Assembly (NCBI GenBank): GCA_039636865.1
Contig: CP144173.1
Coordinates: 1 to 63,072 of the forward strand
Direction: 5' to 3'
Length of the DNA stretch: 63,072 nucleotides
Origin: Dermatophilaceae bacterium Sec6.4
GTDB taxonomy: Bacteria > Actinomycetota > Actinomycetes > Actinomycetales > Dermatophilaceae
Shown one piece after another: positions 7,614 to 16,320 of the stretch. How positions within the stretch are numbered: position 1 is the first letter of the stretch; each line of letters begins with the position of its first letter. Below the pieces are notes generated by a model. The model saw only the letters and a program-made list of their open reading frames with translations. It ran no database searches and was not told where the DNA came from. The translations under genes and the position numbers were made by a program.

Positions 7614-8372
7614 ATGACGGTCTATGCCGTAGCCCTGTCGAAAGGTGGATCGACCAAGACCACCACGGCAGCCGAGGTTATCGCCGAGCTGGCCCGTCGA
7701 GGTCGCACAGTGCTTGGGATCGACCTGGACCAGCAGGGCAACCTCACGCGGCGGCTAGGGATCAGGGATGCCGGGGGAGTGTCAGCGGCCGCGGCTGATG
7801 TCCTACTCGCAGAGGCGACCGCACAAGAGGCGGCAGTACCCGCGCCGAGCGTGCCCGGCGTATCGGTGCTTGTGGGCACTGACGAGCTGGCGGATCTGGA
7901 CCAGCGGCCCGAAGTCATTACCTCGCTGCGGGATTACTTGCCGACGTTGGTGGGGGAGTGGGATGACGTGGTGATTGATACCCCGCCCTCGCTGGGATTG
8001 GTCACCCTGTCCGCGCTGGCAGCCGCAGATGTTGTTATCGCGTCAATTGCGTGTGAGACCGAGGCATACGACCAACTAGCCCGGCTAGAGGACGTGATCC
8101 GCCAGCGGATCGCCTCACGGATGCGACCAGGGCAACGAGTCCACTGGATCATCCCCACCCGCTACGACGGCCGCCGGCTACTGGACCGCGAAATCGTGGA
8201 GCTACTGCACGAGACCCGGCCCGGCACCGTCACGACACCGATCCGCGAGACCGTGCAAGCCCGCGATGCGTACACGAACGGCCAGCCCGTCAGCATCTAC
8301 GCGCCGGGCTCAGGAATCGCCACCGACTACGCGGCAGCAATCGCCACCGTGATCGCCAACTCAGCCCGATAA
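7614..8372 (+). CDS. parA: ParA-type partition ATPase
   Basis: A 252-residue protein with the deviant Walker A box SKGGSTKTTTA at residues 9-19, the second lysine (K10) typical of ParA/MinD proteins, IDLDQQGN at about 36-43 and the Walker B region DDVVIDTPPSLG at about 117-128. Its length suits a small ParA without N-terminal HTH (type Ib-like), which usually works with a small centromere-binding partner. The next gene, 16 bases downstream, fits that partner. ParA uses ATP-dependent DNA binding on the nucleoid to move plasmid copies. An SD-like GAGGAGATGAG precedes the ATG. Confidence 0.93.
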   Translation: MTVYAVALSKGGSTKTTTAAEVIAELARRGRTVLGIDLDQQGNLTRRLGIRDAGGVSAAAADVLLAEATAQEAAVPAPSVPGVSVLVGTDELADLDQRPEVITSLRDYLPTLVGEWDDVVIDTPPSLGLVTLSALAAADVVIASIACETEAYDQLARLEDVIRQRIASRMRPGQRVHWIIPTRYDGRRLLDREIVELLHETRPGTVTTPIRETVQARDAYTNGQPVSIYAPGSGIATDYAAAIATVIANSAR

Positions 8373-8388
8373 GCAAGGAGAGCCAGCC

Positions 8389-9009
8389 ATGCCCCCCAAG
8401 CGCCGCAGTATCCGCGACCGTGACACTGAACCCACCAACGTCTACCGCACCGACACCGAGGCAACCGAAGCGCAGGCCGAGGCTGTAACAGCTCCGAGCG
8501 AGTCCGCAACGCTTCCGACGAAGGACGCCGCACTCAGCGAGGGCCAGGGCGACACTGCGCGCGAACAGCGCCGCCAGCGGACAGCCCAGGATGCGCGGGT
8601 CAACCTTGGTGTGTACCTCACCGCCGAGACCTACGAGGAGATGAAAGCGGCCTACCTCGCGGACTGGTCGAACCGGCGAGGGGACGCCGACACGCTCTAT
8701 CGGTGGGTCACCAACGCGCTCAGCACACACGCAGCGCTCAGCTCCACAAGTCGCGTCAAAAGAAGCACAGCAGGGGCGAAACGGGCGACGACCAGGACGG
8801 GCAACACCAAAGCGTTCAAAGTCGAAGCCGAGGTCTACCAGCGGATGCAAGACGCGATCGCCGCCGACGAGAGCGCCGGACACTGGTCGAGTGAGTCCGC
8901 GTGGAGCGTAGACGCCATCACCCACGCGATCAGCGCAGCACGAGCAGCCAACGGCGACACGCTGCCCAACCCGCCCGCACGTCTACCGAACCGGCTCAAA
9001 CGCCGGTGA
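8389..9009 (+). CDS. Probable partition partner of ParA
   Basis: A 206-residue hydrophilic protein, second gene of the par operon (AAGGAG before ATG). Residues 1-70 are low-complexity and charged. It then contains two similar blocks, RVNLGVYLTAETYEEMKAAY and NTKAFKVEAEVYQRMQDAIA, each followed by a tryptophan-containing helical stretch (DADTLYRWV; SSESAWSVDAIT). That suggests two ribbon-helix-helix-like units in tandem. The C-terminus is basic (RLPNRLKRR). A centromere-binding role is inferred from position and pattern; no classical ParB nuclease-like domain is present. Confidence 0.6.
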   Translation: MPPKRRSIRDRDTEPTNVYRTDTEATEAQAEAVTAPSESATLPTKDAALSEGQGDTAREQRRQRTAQDARVNLGVYLTAETYEEMKAAYLADWSNRRGDADTLYRWVTNALSTHAALSSTSRVKRSTAGAKRATTRTGNTKAFKVEAEVYQRMQDAIAADESAGHWSSESAWSVDAITHAISAARAANGDTLPNPPARLPNRLKRR

Positions 9010-9860
9010 CCCGGGACGTCCAGACACGAGCCGCCAACGCGGCCAACGGCCCGGAAGGTCTATCGACGGCCAGTGCCGGACTCTTAATCAGCAGGTTTGA
9101 GGTCTGGCGCCGCCGCTCAGCGGCGGGAGGTCGTTGATGGGGATAAGCAGATCTTATCCGGGGTAACCGTCGGCGGTGCGGAAGCGTGTGGGGTACCTGC
9201 CGCGCGGCATCCTCTGACGCTGTCAGCAGGCAGGTAGTGATCCCGGTGATCGGGGGGGAACCGGCGGGTTGGTGGGGGACTGGCCGGTAGCGGGGCGCCC
9301 CCGCAGTCGGGCTGGGCGGGGGAGTAGCTGGGCAGTGTGCCCGGGCACCGTCACTACTGCTGGCCACCTGGCGACCTGGCCGCTGGCGTGGCCGTGATCA
9401 GTCCTGCATCCCGGCCGTTTGTCGTACCGTGACCACGTCGGTATCTGTTGCTGGTCAGGTAGCGGTACCGGCACGAGGCCCGTCTGGTGTGCGGCTTACT
9501 CCTTGATCGCCACCGGGCGGGTCGCTCGTGTCTATCTGGCGGGGGGAGTGCGGTACGCGGCCGCCAACGTGCTGGGTTCAGGCCACCACAGCGGGCAACG
9601 CCTTGGGTGTCGTCATTGGGACACTGCCTGCGCTCGTTTGTTTGATGGGCGCGGTGTCACGGGGCCTATGACGAGTCGCCGCTCTGGCCCGGTGTGGTGA
9701 CTGGCGAAGCCCAGTCCCCGTACCGGGCGGGTTTCACACCGGCGCCCTCTGCCTCGCGCGGTTCGTGGCCGGCAGGCAGGGCCTGGTGGGTCACGGACCT
9801 GCTGGGAAGCGAGTTCGGCATCGGGGGTTTCGTGCTCGGGCGGGGCTACAGGTGAGGTGT
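9010..9860. other. Non-coding interval after the par operon
   Basis: About 850 bases without a credible gene. It contains a perfect 7-bp stem hairpin at 9110-9126 (CCGCCGC-TCA-GCGGCGG) and a run of G-tracts around 9251-9315. It may include the partition site or origin sequences, but no regularly spaced repeats were found by eye. It ends at the left end of the IS3-type element. Confidence 0.45.
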
Positions 9861-9891
9861 GTCTGAGTTAATGTCCGACTTCCGCGATGTA

Positions 9892-10980
9892 TTACCCAGC
9901 ATCGTGGGGTCCTTGGGTTGGTTGATTATCTCGCTTGGCCCGGCGGCTGGCAAGGCGGTGGAGCCGGGCCCATTGCATGCCTTCACGGCGGGCTTGGCGG
10001 ATCTGCTCGCCGCGTCCTTCGTGTTCGTCGTTGGGGGTGACGTACCCGATCCCTTGGTGCAGGCGTACGCCGTTGTAGTGCTCTTGGATGGTGTCCAATT
10101 CGGCGCGTAGAACGGCGGGTTCGGTGATCGCGAGCAGGTGGGGCCACTCGGTTTTGATGGTCCCGTTCAACGACTCGATCCATGCCTGGTCGGTGGGGGT
10201 GCCGGGCCGGCCGAAGTGTTGAGCGATCGCCAGCAATGTCAGGAAGGTGCGGGTATCTCGGGAGATCATCTGCGACCCGTTGTCGGAGACCGCGAGCAGG
10301 ATCGGGGCCAGCCCCTCATCACAGGCGGGGTCCACCCGCCCACTGTCGGCCCGCTCCAATGCCGCGTCCAGGAGCCCCTCGGCCTCCAGGGCGGTGGTGA
10401 ACGCGTTCTCGACTTGGGTGTGTGTTTCCTCGACCGAGACCAGGTGCGTGAGCCATTTGCGGGAGACGAGGTCTTCGATGATCAATACGGTCATCCCGCA
10501 CGCAGTGAAGTGGGTGGAGTCGTAGATCCAGATCGAGTTCGGCTCGCGGAGCGCCCAGGTCGGGAACGGTGATTTGATCGAGGTCCCGGGTCGGGGCACG
10601 GGCCGGAAGTGCTTGTCCCCCAACAGAAGAACACGGCGCACCGTGGAAGGGGAGCATCAGAACCGGCCCAGGTAGGACCCACGGTGTGCCAGTTTGCGGT
10701 GCGAACGATCGACCTGCCCCCACTGCTCAAACAAGGCCAGGATCGCCTCGCTCTCCTCGGGCAGGATGCCGTGCACCGGGGACCCACCCGGTGCGCCGTC
10801 CGCCAACCGGCCGGCGGCCCGGCGGCGCGCCCATCGGTTCGAGCGACGCTCGGACACACCCAGGTGCGCGCACGCTGCCCGCCATGTCCAGCCTGCTTCC
10901 ATCGCGGTGTCCAGCAACGCGAGTAATCCTTCTTTGGTGGCCGCGTCGACACGATTGGGGACCTGGCCACTTAGCCCCAA
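9892..10980 (-). pseudogene. IS3-type transposase OrfB, split by an in-frame TGA
   Basis: The N-terminal part has an HTH (WRAACAHLGVSERRSNRWAR) and the HRKLAHRGSYLGRF segment. The C-terminal part is a DDE integrase core: IWIYDSTHF, then LAVSDNGSQM, and the E in QAWIESLNGTIKTEW. Both parts are in one frame and are separated only by TGA at 10659-10657, where a codon such as TGG is expected (the conserved text is normally like RVWVSPSTVRRVL). A single nonsense change therefore breaks an otherwise intact gene. Initiation at GTG 10641 could still give a 249-residue catalytic fragment. OrfB starts in the -1 frame relative to OrfA, near GGGAAAAG, a possible slippery site. Confidence 0.85.
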
Positions 10981-11315
10981 CCGTCTTTTCCCTGCGCCAA
11001 CGTCAACTGCACCGCGAGCTCTTTGACTGCTTCGGACAACCGGGCGACCTCAGCGTTCGCTGCGTCCAACTCCGCGTCGCGTGCCGTGCCCGCAACACCA
11101 GGTTTCGAGGCGGCTAGCGCGGCTAACGCTCCCTCTTTGGCGACCTGTCGGATCCGCACCACCGTCGAGCGGTCCACCCGTTGCTGCTCGGCCGCTTGGG
11201 CGATCGTGACCTCTTGACGGATCAACTGCAACCAAATCTCGTACTTCGCCGACGGCGTCAAGAACCGCTTCGAGCGACGCTTCCTGCCAGCCCGTGATGA
11301 CTGTTCTACTGCCAT
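10971..11315 (-). CDS. IS3-type transposase OrfA
   Basis: A 114-residue protein. Residues about 15-60 form the IS3 OrfA helix-turn-helix (FLTPSAKYEIWLQLIRQEVT, IAQAAEQQRVDRSTVVRIRQ), and the end is a leucine-zipper-like helix (LSEAVKELAVQLTLAQG) for multimerisation. It binds the element ends and, through -1 frameshifting, normally forms the OrfAB transposase. Here OrfAB would end at the premature stop in orfB. Confidence 0.85.
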   Translation of the reverse strand: MAVEQSSRAGRKRRSKRFLTPSAKYEIWLQLIRQEVTIAQAAEQQRVDRSTVVRIRQVAKEGALAALAASKPGVAGTARDAELDAANAEVARLSEAVKELAVQLTLAQGKDGWG

Positions 11316-11438
11316 GACCTGATCCTCCCGTGAGGGGTGAAGGACCCGCCAGATGCTGTCTGATCAAAACCAGGAAGTAAGACACGAACTCAGACGCAAA
11401 ACACCACCGATGCGGCGACTTTGGTGTCTCGGCTTGAG

Positions 11439-12089
11439 ATGTCGTATCCGGATGGTCCGCCCTCTGATGCGCAGGTCCGCGCCCAGAGGTTCACGTTTTG
11501 GCCGGCGCACTGGGCGAAACGGTGGCCGGCCGGCATGGACCGTCCGGAGATCATCGACCGCGCCGAGCCGGCCAGGGTGACCCGTGCTGAGCTTTTTGAT
11601 GAGGCCATCACCGTGGCCTCGGAGGCGGATGCGGTGGCAGCGTTCGTGGCGATCTGCGCGTGGGGGACTGGTACCAGTGCACGCAGCGTGAGCCGGTGCG
11701 TCAAAGCCCTCGCCGACCCGAAGCTGGGTTCGAAACTGCTCGCGGCCCGCGACCTCGCGGTCGTGGACCCGCCGGCTGCTTACACGAGCATGATGCGGGG
11801 CGGGGAGAACAAGGTGTTCGGGTTGGGGCCGGCCTTCTTCGCCAAATGGCTGCACTTCTCCGCGTACGACCGTTGCAAGGTCGATCATCGACCGCTCATT
11901 CTGGACAGGCTGGTCGCCACCACTCTGGGGTGGGGTGCAACGGGCTGGTCTGGGGCCACGTACGCGCTCTACCTCGACATCGCAGAGCAGGTCCGCGAAC
12001 AGTGGTGTCCCGATCAGCCCAGCTACACCGTGGAGTACGGCCTCTTCCACCTCGGTGTGACCGACCGTCGCCAGGCCCGTTCTGGATGA
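11439..12089 (+). CDS. OGG-fold (8-oxoguanine glycosylase-like) protein
   Basis: A 216-residue protein. The middle and end (VFGLGPAFFAKWLHFSAYDR, PLILDRLVATTLGW) match the pattern of the 8-oxoguanine DNA glycosylase OGG-fold family, a helix-hairpin-helix glycosylase-like fold seen as a stand-alone protein in actinobacterial conflict or defence loci. It may recognise modified or damaged DNA; the usual catalytic Lys/Asp pair cannot be confirmed by eye. ATG 11439 is used. In-frame TTG 11421 and GTG 11424 are alternatives, and the frame stays open into the IS3 element, so the original N-terminus or promoter may be lost. It converges on the TY-Chap gene. Confidence 0.65.
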   Translation: MSYPDGPPSDAQVRAQRFTFWPAHWAKRWPAGMDRPEIIDRAEPARVTRAELFDEAITVASEADAVAAFVAICAWGTGTSARSVSRCVKALADPKLGSKLLAARDLAVVDPPAAYTSMMRGGENKVFGLGPAFFAKWLHFSAYDRCKVDHRPLILDRLVATTLGWGATGWSGATYALYLDIAEQVREQWCPDQPSYTVEYGLFHLGVTDRRQARSG

Positions 12090-12104
12090 TCCCGGCAGGA
12101 ACTG

Positions 12105-12989
12105 TTATGCGTCCAGGACCGTGCCGTGGGTGCGCCAGGCGAAGTCCTGCGCGAGTCCGCGGGTTTCGTCCAGGAGCCCGGTGAGGGTGTCCATCAGGTG
12201 TTGCGGCACGAACGGGTTGGCCAGGAGTCGTACCTCGGCGATGAGCCACCCGTCCTTGAGGTAGTAGCGGCCGAAGTGCGCGTCGCGGTTAAGGAGTGCG
12301 ACCTCACGTGTTGCTGTGGACGTGGCGCGCACTCTTACAGGTGTGGTGAACACCCAGATCAATTGCGGATTTTCATCCACCCGCACTCTGATCGCGCCTT
12401 CTTCGTCGCCGATCCTGAAGAAGTTTTCGTTGCGGTGCGCGAGGTGCGGCGCAACTTGCTCCAGTGTTTGCTCCACGGCATCGGCTAGTTCGCGCGGACC
12501 TTTTGTGTGCACGGGGGAGCTCGCCTCGAACGCCGGTCTGTCCATCTGCAGTTCCTGTGGGGCGGTGATCGTGAGTGCGTCCGCGTCCAGCAAGGCGGGC
12601 GATGGCACGTCGTAGATGGTGCGTAGGAGTTGCACGGCCACCCACGCGATGTGGTCGGCGAGGTGCAGGTCTCCTTTGGCGAGCTGCCACTCGAAGGTGC
12701 TGGCCTGGGTACCAATGCCGAGCCGCTTGAGTTGCTTGCGTCGCGTGGCGTTGAGCGGGAGGTTCGACTGCTCGGTTGCCAGCACCGGAGCGGTGAGGTG
12801 GAACATCGACTGCTGCTCCTGCCGCGTCACCACGATCAACGGCACGTCGTACTGGTCAGGCGAACGCACCTCGTACCGCTCGGCTTCTGGCAGTTTCGCC
12901 AGGTGGTCACCGAGCGCGACCTGATAGCCCGCCCACTCCTGCTCCAGTCGCGCATCGAAGGTGGACTGTTGCTGGGTCTGATCTTCCAT
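12105..12989 (-). CDS. TY-Chap (T3SS/YbjN-like) peptide-binding chaperone
   Basis: A 294-residue protein. ATG 12989 is preceded by AGAGGAGA. The C-terminal 100 residues (LIWVFTTPVRVRATSTA, HFGRYYLKDGWLIAEVRLLA, FVPQHLMDTLTGLL) show the central and C-terminal TY-Chap pattern. These domains, related to type III secretion chaperones and YbjN, are known from actinobacterial conflict systems in which a chaperone-like protein is encoded beside an effector of the Sir2/macro type. The N-terminal half (QLKRLGIGTQASTFEWQLAK, then a segment with HIAWVAVQLLRTIYDV) also suits that family. Its partner here appears only as a truncated gene on the other side of a 161-base divergent region. Confidence 0.65.
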   Translation of the reverse strand: MEDQTQQQSTFDARLEQEWAGYQVALGDHLAKLPEAERYEVRSPDQYDVPLIVVTRQEQQSMFHLTAPVLATEQSNLPLNATRRKQLKRLGIGTQASTFEWQLAKGDLHLADHIAWVAVQLLRTIYDVPSPALLDADALTITAPQELQMDRPAFEASSPVHTKGPRELADAVEQTLEQVAPHLAHRNENFFRIGDEEGAIRVRVDENPQLIWVFTTPVRVRATSTATREVALLNRDAHFGRYYLKDGWLIAEVRLLANPFVPQHLMDTLTGLLDETRGLAQDFAWRTHGTVLDA

Positions 12990-13150
12990 GATGTCTCCTC
13001 TTGTTTTATCCTCACTTTGACTATAAGGCGGACCACCGACAACGCTGAGTTCTCGGATCCGCAACCGCTCGTGCTGGGCTCCCGCAGCACGTACCTTGAC
13101 GGCACTGACACTGATCATCAGCCTTGAGCTGGTTACGGAGGAGTTCTGGT

Positions 13151-13321
13151 ATGACGGATCAGGGGCATGTGTTCGTGGTGCGCGGCAAACTGGAAAGCGT
13201 CCACTGCGACGCGGTGATCGTGCCGACCGGCCACACCTTCGGTGTAGGAGATACCTGGAGTGGCCTCGGTATTGCAGATCAGCAGATCCCACCAGCCGCC
13301 AACGGGTTCCTCAGCGAATAG
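13151..13321 (+). pseudogene. Truncated 5' end of a conflict-system effector
   Basis: GGAGGAG precedes ATG. The first residues HVFVVRGKLESVHCDAVIVP, followed by TG, match the N-terminal signature of Sir2/macro-like effector proteins that accompany TY-Chap genes. After about 40 residues the sequence loses resemblance and stops at 56 residues. This is a remnant of a much longer protein, divergent from the TY-Chap gene; deletion has removed the effector while keeping its ribosome site and chaperone. A very small intact protein cannot be excluded. Confidence 0.55.
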
Positions 13322-13697
13322 CGCTAGTGGCTGTTTCGGCGACGCTGAGGCGGGGTCCATCGCAAACGGACGATTCCAACAGACCAGCGGCCCAGAAGGG
13401 CGTCGACGCAGGTCAACCACTCGCAAAAGGAATGAGTTCGCGGCCCGGTGGCTCAAAACCGACCCCCACATGGATGAGGTCAAGGCCCCTCTGATCCGCG
13501 CAGACTGCGGTATGCAGTGCAGTTGGGGTACGCCCACCTCACACGTTGGCCCGCTGGGATGCCTTCACTACGCGTCGCGCCGGGCCACTGTAGGCGCGGC
13601 GACCTTGAGAGAGCAGCGCCCCGTCAGCTAGCAGCGCGCTGAGATCTCAACACCTAATGACTCAAGTGAATATGTAATGATGCGTTACGGTGGCTAA
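13322..13697. other. Non-coding interval, probably a deletion scar
   Basis: 376 bases between the truncated effector and the methyltransferase gene. No believable gene, repeat or remnant was recognised. Base composition becomes AT-richer from about 13640, where the methyltransferase promoter must lie. Confidence 0.4.
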
Positions 13698-15515
13698 ATG
13701 AGTATGCAGCGCGCCACTGAAGTCCTCTCCGACGATCTTGGACCTGTTAATGGCCTTGTCGACAACCGCCGTGCCGCGGCGATGCTCGGTGTCTCGGTCA
13801 ATACGTTCCGTGTGTGGGCAACACGCTCCCAGGCCGCGACTTCCGGCATCGCGGCTGCAATGCCTGCACCGATCGCGACGATGCACGGCCATGTATACCG
13901 CGAGGATCAGATCGAGGACTTCGGGCGGCAGATTGCCCTCAACGCTCGAGCGGAGCGGACCGCCCAGCGTCGTCGCGGCGCGTACTTCACCCCCGACGAC
14001 GCTGCGAACGTGATGGTCCGCTGGGCCGTTCGCGGCGAGTCGGATGTGATCGTCGAGCCCAGTGTTGGCGACGGGCAGTTCGCTCTTGCGGCGCAGTTGT
14101 ACGCGACGTCGCGCAACTGGGACGCTCTCGATCTGCACGCTTGCGAGCTCGATCCCGCCACAGCCGCTGAGGCTGTAGCGAGCGGTGCGGTGACGAAGAG
14201 TCGTGTTCACGTCGGCGACTTCCTCTCCGCGACGAACCTTCCGATGTCGGACGTGGTCATCGGTAACCCGCCATTTGTCCGCGTGCGCGAGCTTGACAGC
14301 ACTCTCCGGCGTAACGCGCTCGACGCCGCCGCTTCGACGATGGGCGGCTTGGCGATGGACACCGCTGGCAGCGTCTGGATGCCGTTTGTCTCCAAGGCCA
14401 CCGCCCAGCTCAAACGGGGCGGGCGGCTGGCGTTCGTGCTCCCGTTGGACTTCACGTACGTCCGCTACGCCCGCCCACTATGGGAACTTTTGGGGCGCTC
14501 ATTCGGCCGTATCCGTGTACTGAGGTTCCGTGAGCGCGTGTTCCGGGACATCATGCAGAATGTCTTGGTCCTCCTTGCCGAGGAGCGCGGCGGCACGACT
14601 TCGTACGTCGAGCAGCTCGCGCATGATCGACTTGCTGATCTGTCTGCCGGCATCGGAGCTGGCGTGCCGATCAAGCTTCAAGACGTCGTGAGGGGCGAGC
14701 GCGCCTTCCAGTACGCGCTGTTACCTGAGGTCACGCGTGACGCCCTGGCAGTGATCGACCTGCATACGTCCCCTGCCAGCGACCGGGTCAAGTTCAACAT
14801 CGGCTACGTGTCGGGCAACAAGTCCTTCTTCCACCCCGACCAGCGCACCACCAAGAGCTTCCGCCTGCCTAAAGGCTCACTCCTACCAACCATTGGGAGC
14901 TCCCGTCAGTTGTCGCGCGGAGGCGTCGATACGAGCTCCATGAGTCCGTCTTCCTGGCTCTGGCTTCCTGGCGAAAAGCTCACGAAGGGCGAGCGTGAGT
15001 ACGTCGCTCAGGGTGAACACGACGGCGTGGACATGGGTTACAAGTGCCGCATCCGCAAGCCTTGGTACCGCGTGCCTGGCGTCAAGACGCCTGACCTGGT
15101 GCTCACCACGTTCAGTGACCGTCCGCGTCTGTACCTCAACGATGCGGGCTGGGTGGCCTCGAACAGCGTGCTGTGCGGCTATGCCAAGGTAGACCAGGAC
15201 CCGAGAAATTTCGTGAACTCCTGGTACACGCCGTTGACGTTGCTCAGTACAGAGCTGCAGATCCACTCGCTCGGCGGGGGCGTCATGATTGCCGTCCCTC
15301 GTGAGGCCGACGCCGTTCGGATCCTTAATCCTGCGTCGACGCCACACGGTGACGCGGAGAAGCTCAACGTTGCCCTCCGCTCGGGCGATGCTGCCGCTGC
15401 GTACGCAGCCGGTGCAACGTCAATCGAGAATCTCGTGGGCACCGACGGCCTGGCCGCTATATGGGAGGGCGCAGACACTCTCGCTTGTTGGCGCAAGGCG
15501 CAGAACCAGACTTAG
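13698..15515 (+). CDS. Type II DNA N6-adenine methyltransferase (Eco57I/TaqI-like)
   Basis: A 605-residue protein. Residues about 22-42 form a MerR-like helix-turn-helix (NRRAAAMLGVSVNTFRVWA), an unusual N-terminal addition that could bind its own promoter. Methyltransferase motifs follow in N6-adenine order: motif X RGAYFTP at 93-99, motif I VEPSVGDGQF at 119-128, and catalytic motif IV NPPF at 190-193. The long C-terminal part would be the target-recognition region. It transfers methyl groups to adenine in the site cut by the partner nuclease. It converges on the putative restriction gene with one base between the stop codons. Confidence 0.9.
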   Translation: MSMQRATEVLSDDLGPVNGLVDNRRAAAMLGVSVNTFRVWATRSQAATSGIAAAMPAPIATMHGHVYREDQIEDFGRQIALNARAERTAQRRRGAYFTPDDAANVMVRWAVRGESDVIVEPSVGDGQFALAAQLYATSRNWDALDLHACELDPATAAEAVASGAVTKSRVHVGDFLSATNLPMSDVVIGNPPFVRVRELDSTLRRNALDAAASTMGGLAMDTAGSVWMPFVSKATAQLKRGGRLAFVLPLDFTYVRYARPLWELLGRSFGRIRVLRFRERVFRDIMQNVLVLLAEERGGTTSYVEQLAHDRLADLSAGIGAGVPIKLQDVVRGERAFQYALLPEVTRDALAVIDLHTSPASDRVKFNIGYVSGNKSFFHPDQRTTKSFRLPKGSLLPTIGSSRQLSRGGVDTSSMSPSSWLWLPGEKLTKGEREYVAQGEHDGVDMGYKCRIRKPWYRVPGVKTPDLVLTTFSDRPRLYLNDAGWVASNSVLCGYAKVDQDPRNFVNSWYTPLTLLSTELQIHSLGGGVMIAVPREADAVRILNPASTPHGDAEKLNVALRSGDAAAAYAAGATSIENLVGTDGLAAIWEGADTLACWRKAQNQT

Positions 15516-15516
15516 A

Positions 15517-16320
15517 TCAGTCTTTGTTAGAGGTCAGGAGCGAATCATCGAGGTGCTCTTCGCCCTCTTCGTCGTCCTCGTCTGGGAACTCCTCGGTCTT
15601 CGTCGGCTCGAAGATGTCCTGTACCCAGAGGTTGCGCGAGTGAAAGGTTTCCACGAGCCGCGGCACGAAGGTGAGGATTGACATTTCGAGGCTATCGACG
15701 GCGCGCTTGATGATGTCATCGCGCAGCTTTACCGGGTCAGACTGGAAGTCGACTACGGAGTAGGCGAAGTGGTCGTATGAGCCGGTCTGGTGCTTGTACA
15801 GGCGGTCGTCACGGTCTCCGATGGCGGCGTACATGCGTGCGAAACGATGGTGGTTCGGGTTCTCGGCCTTGACCCACTTCCCATCCTTCTTCTGCCAGGG
15901 CACGACCTCAAGCGGGTGAAGATAGGCGTACCCAGTAGTGCACATGGGAAAGCGTTCTTGGAGGGAAATCGCCTCGCCGACGATGTCCTGGTAGTACGTC
16001 AGGACGTTCTTGCCGACTGAGCTCATCTGGCTACGCACGCCAACCAAGATCAGCGGGCCATTCGTGGGGTGGACGACGGCGACATCGACGTCCTTAGACT
16101 TGTACGAGCCGAAGATTTTCGCCTCTTCGACGACCTTCACGCCGGCCTTCGTAGCCTTCGTGGTCAGGAACGCTCGAAAGTCATCGGCGACGAAGCTGTG
16201 GAAGGTCTGAATGAACTCCTGGCTGCGCACCGCCTTCTCGGGGTCGGCCTGAAAGATCGCTTTCATCGACTCCAGGATGTCCTGCAGACGTTCTTCCCGC
16301 TCTTCGTTGGTCCACGGCAT
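15517..16320 (-). CDS. Putative type II restriction endonuclease
   Basis: A 267-residue protein convergent with the methyltransferase. The core IFGSYKSKDVDVAVVHP followed by GPLILVGVRSQMSSVGKN has the beta-strand layout of a PD-(D/E)xK nuclease: an acidic residue in KDVDV, then a strand that normally carries ExK. Here the second position reads VGVRSQ, so the usual glutamate and lysine are replaced. Variant active sites ending in Q are known (BglII ExQ), yet loss of the glutamate is atypical. The C-terminal 40 residues are strongly acidic (EFPDEDDEEGEEHLDD). The restriction role rests mostly on the pairing. The gene could also be an inactivated or divergent nuclease. Confidence 0.6.
   Translation of the reverse strand: MPWTNEEREERLQDILESMKAIFQADPEKAVRSQEFIQTFHSFVADDFRAFLTTKATKAGVKVVEEAKIFGSYKSKDVDVAVVHPTNGPLILVGVRSQMSSVGKNVLTYYQDIVGEAISLQERFPMCTTGYAYLHPLEVVPWQKKDGKWVKAENPNHHRFARMYAAIGDRDDRLYKHQTGSYDHFAYSVVDFQSDPVKLRDDIIKRAVDSLEMSILTFVPRLVETFHSRNLWVQDIFEPTKTEEFPDEDDEEGEEHLDDSLLTSNKD

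Larger units (their letters stand above)
9861..11395 (-). mobile_element. IS3-type insertion sequence, transposase interrupted
   Basis: About 1.53 kb bounded by imperfect inverted repeats: GTCTGAGTTAATGTCCGACT at the left and the complement of a matching block (GTCTGAGTTCGTGTCTTACT) at the right, 18 of 22 matches over the core. It carries orfA and orfB in the -1 frame arrangement of the IS3 group. No target duplication is visible at the ends. It inserted just upstream of the OGG-fold gene and may have removed that gene's promoter. Confidence 0.85.

Noticed and set aside
9251..9315. G-quadruplex/origin signal from G-tracts
   Set aside because: Tracts are irregularly spaced in very G-rich DNA and no second feature supports it.
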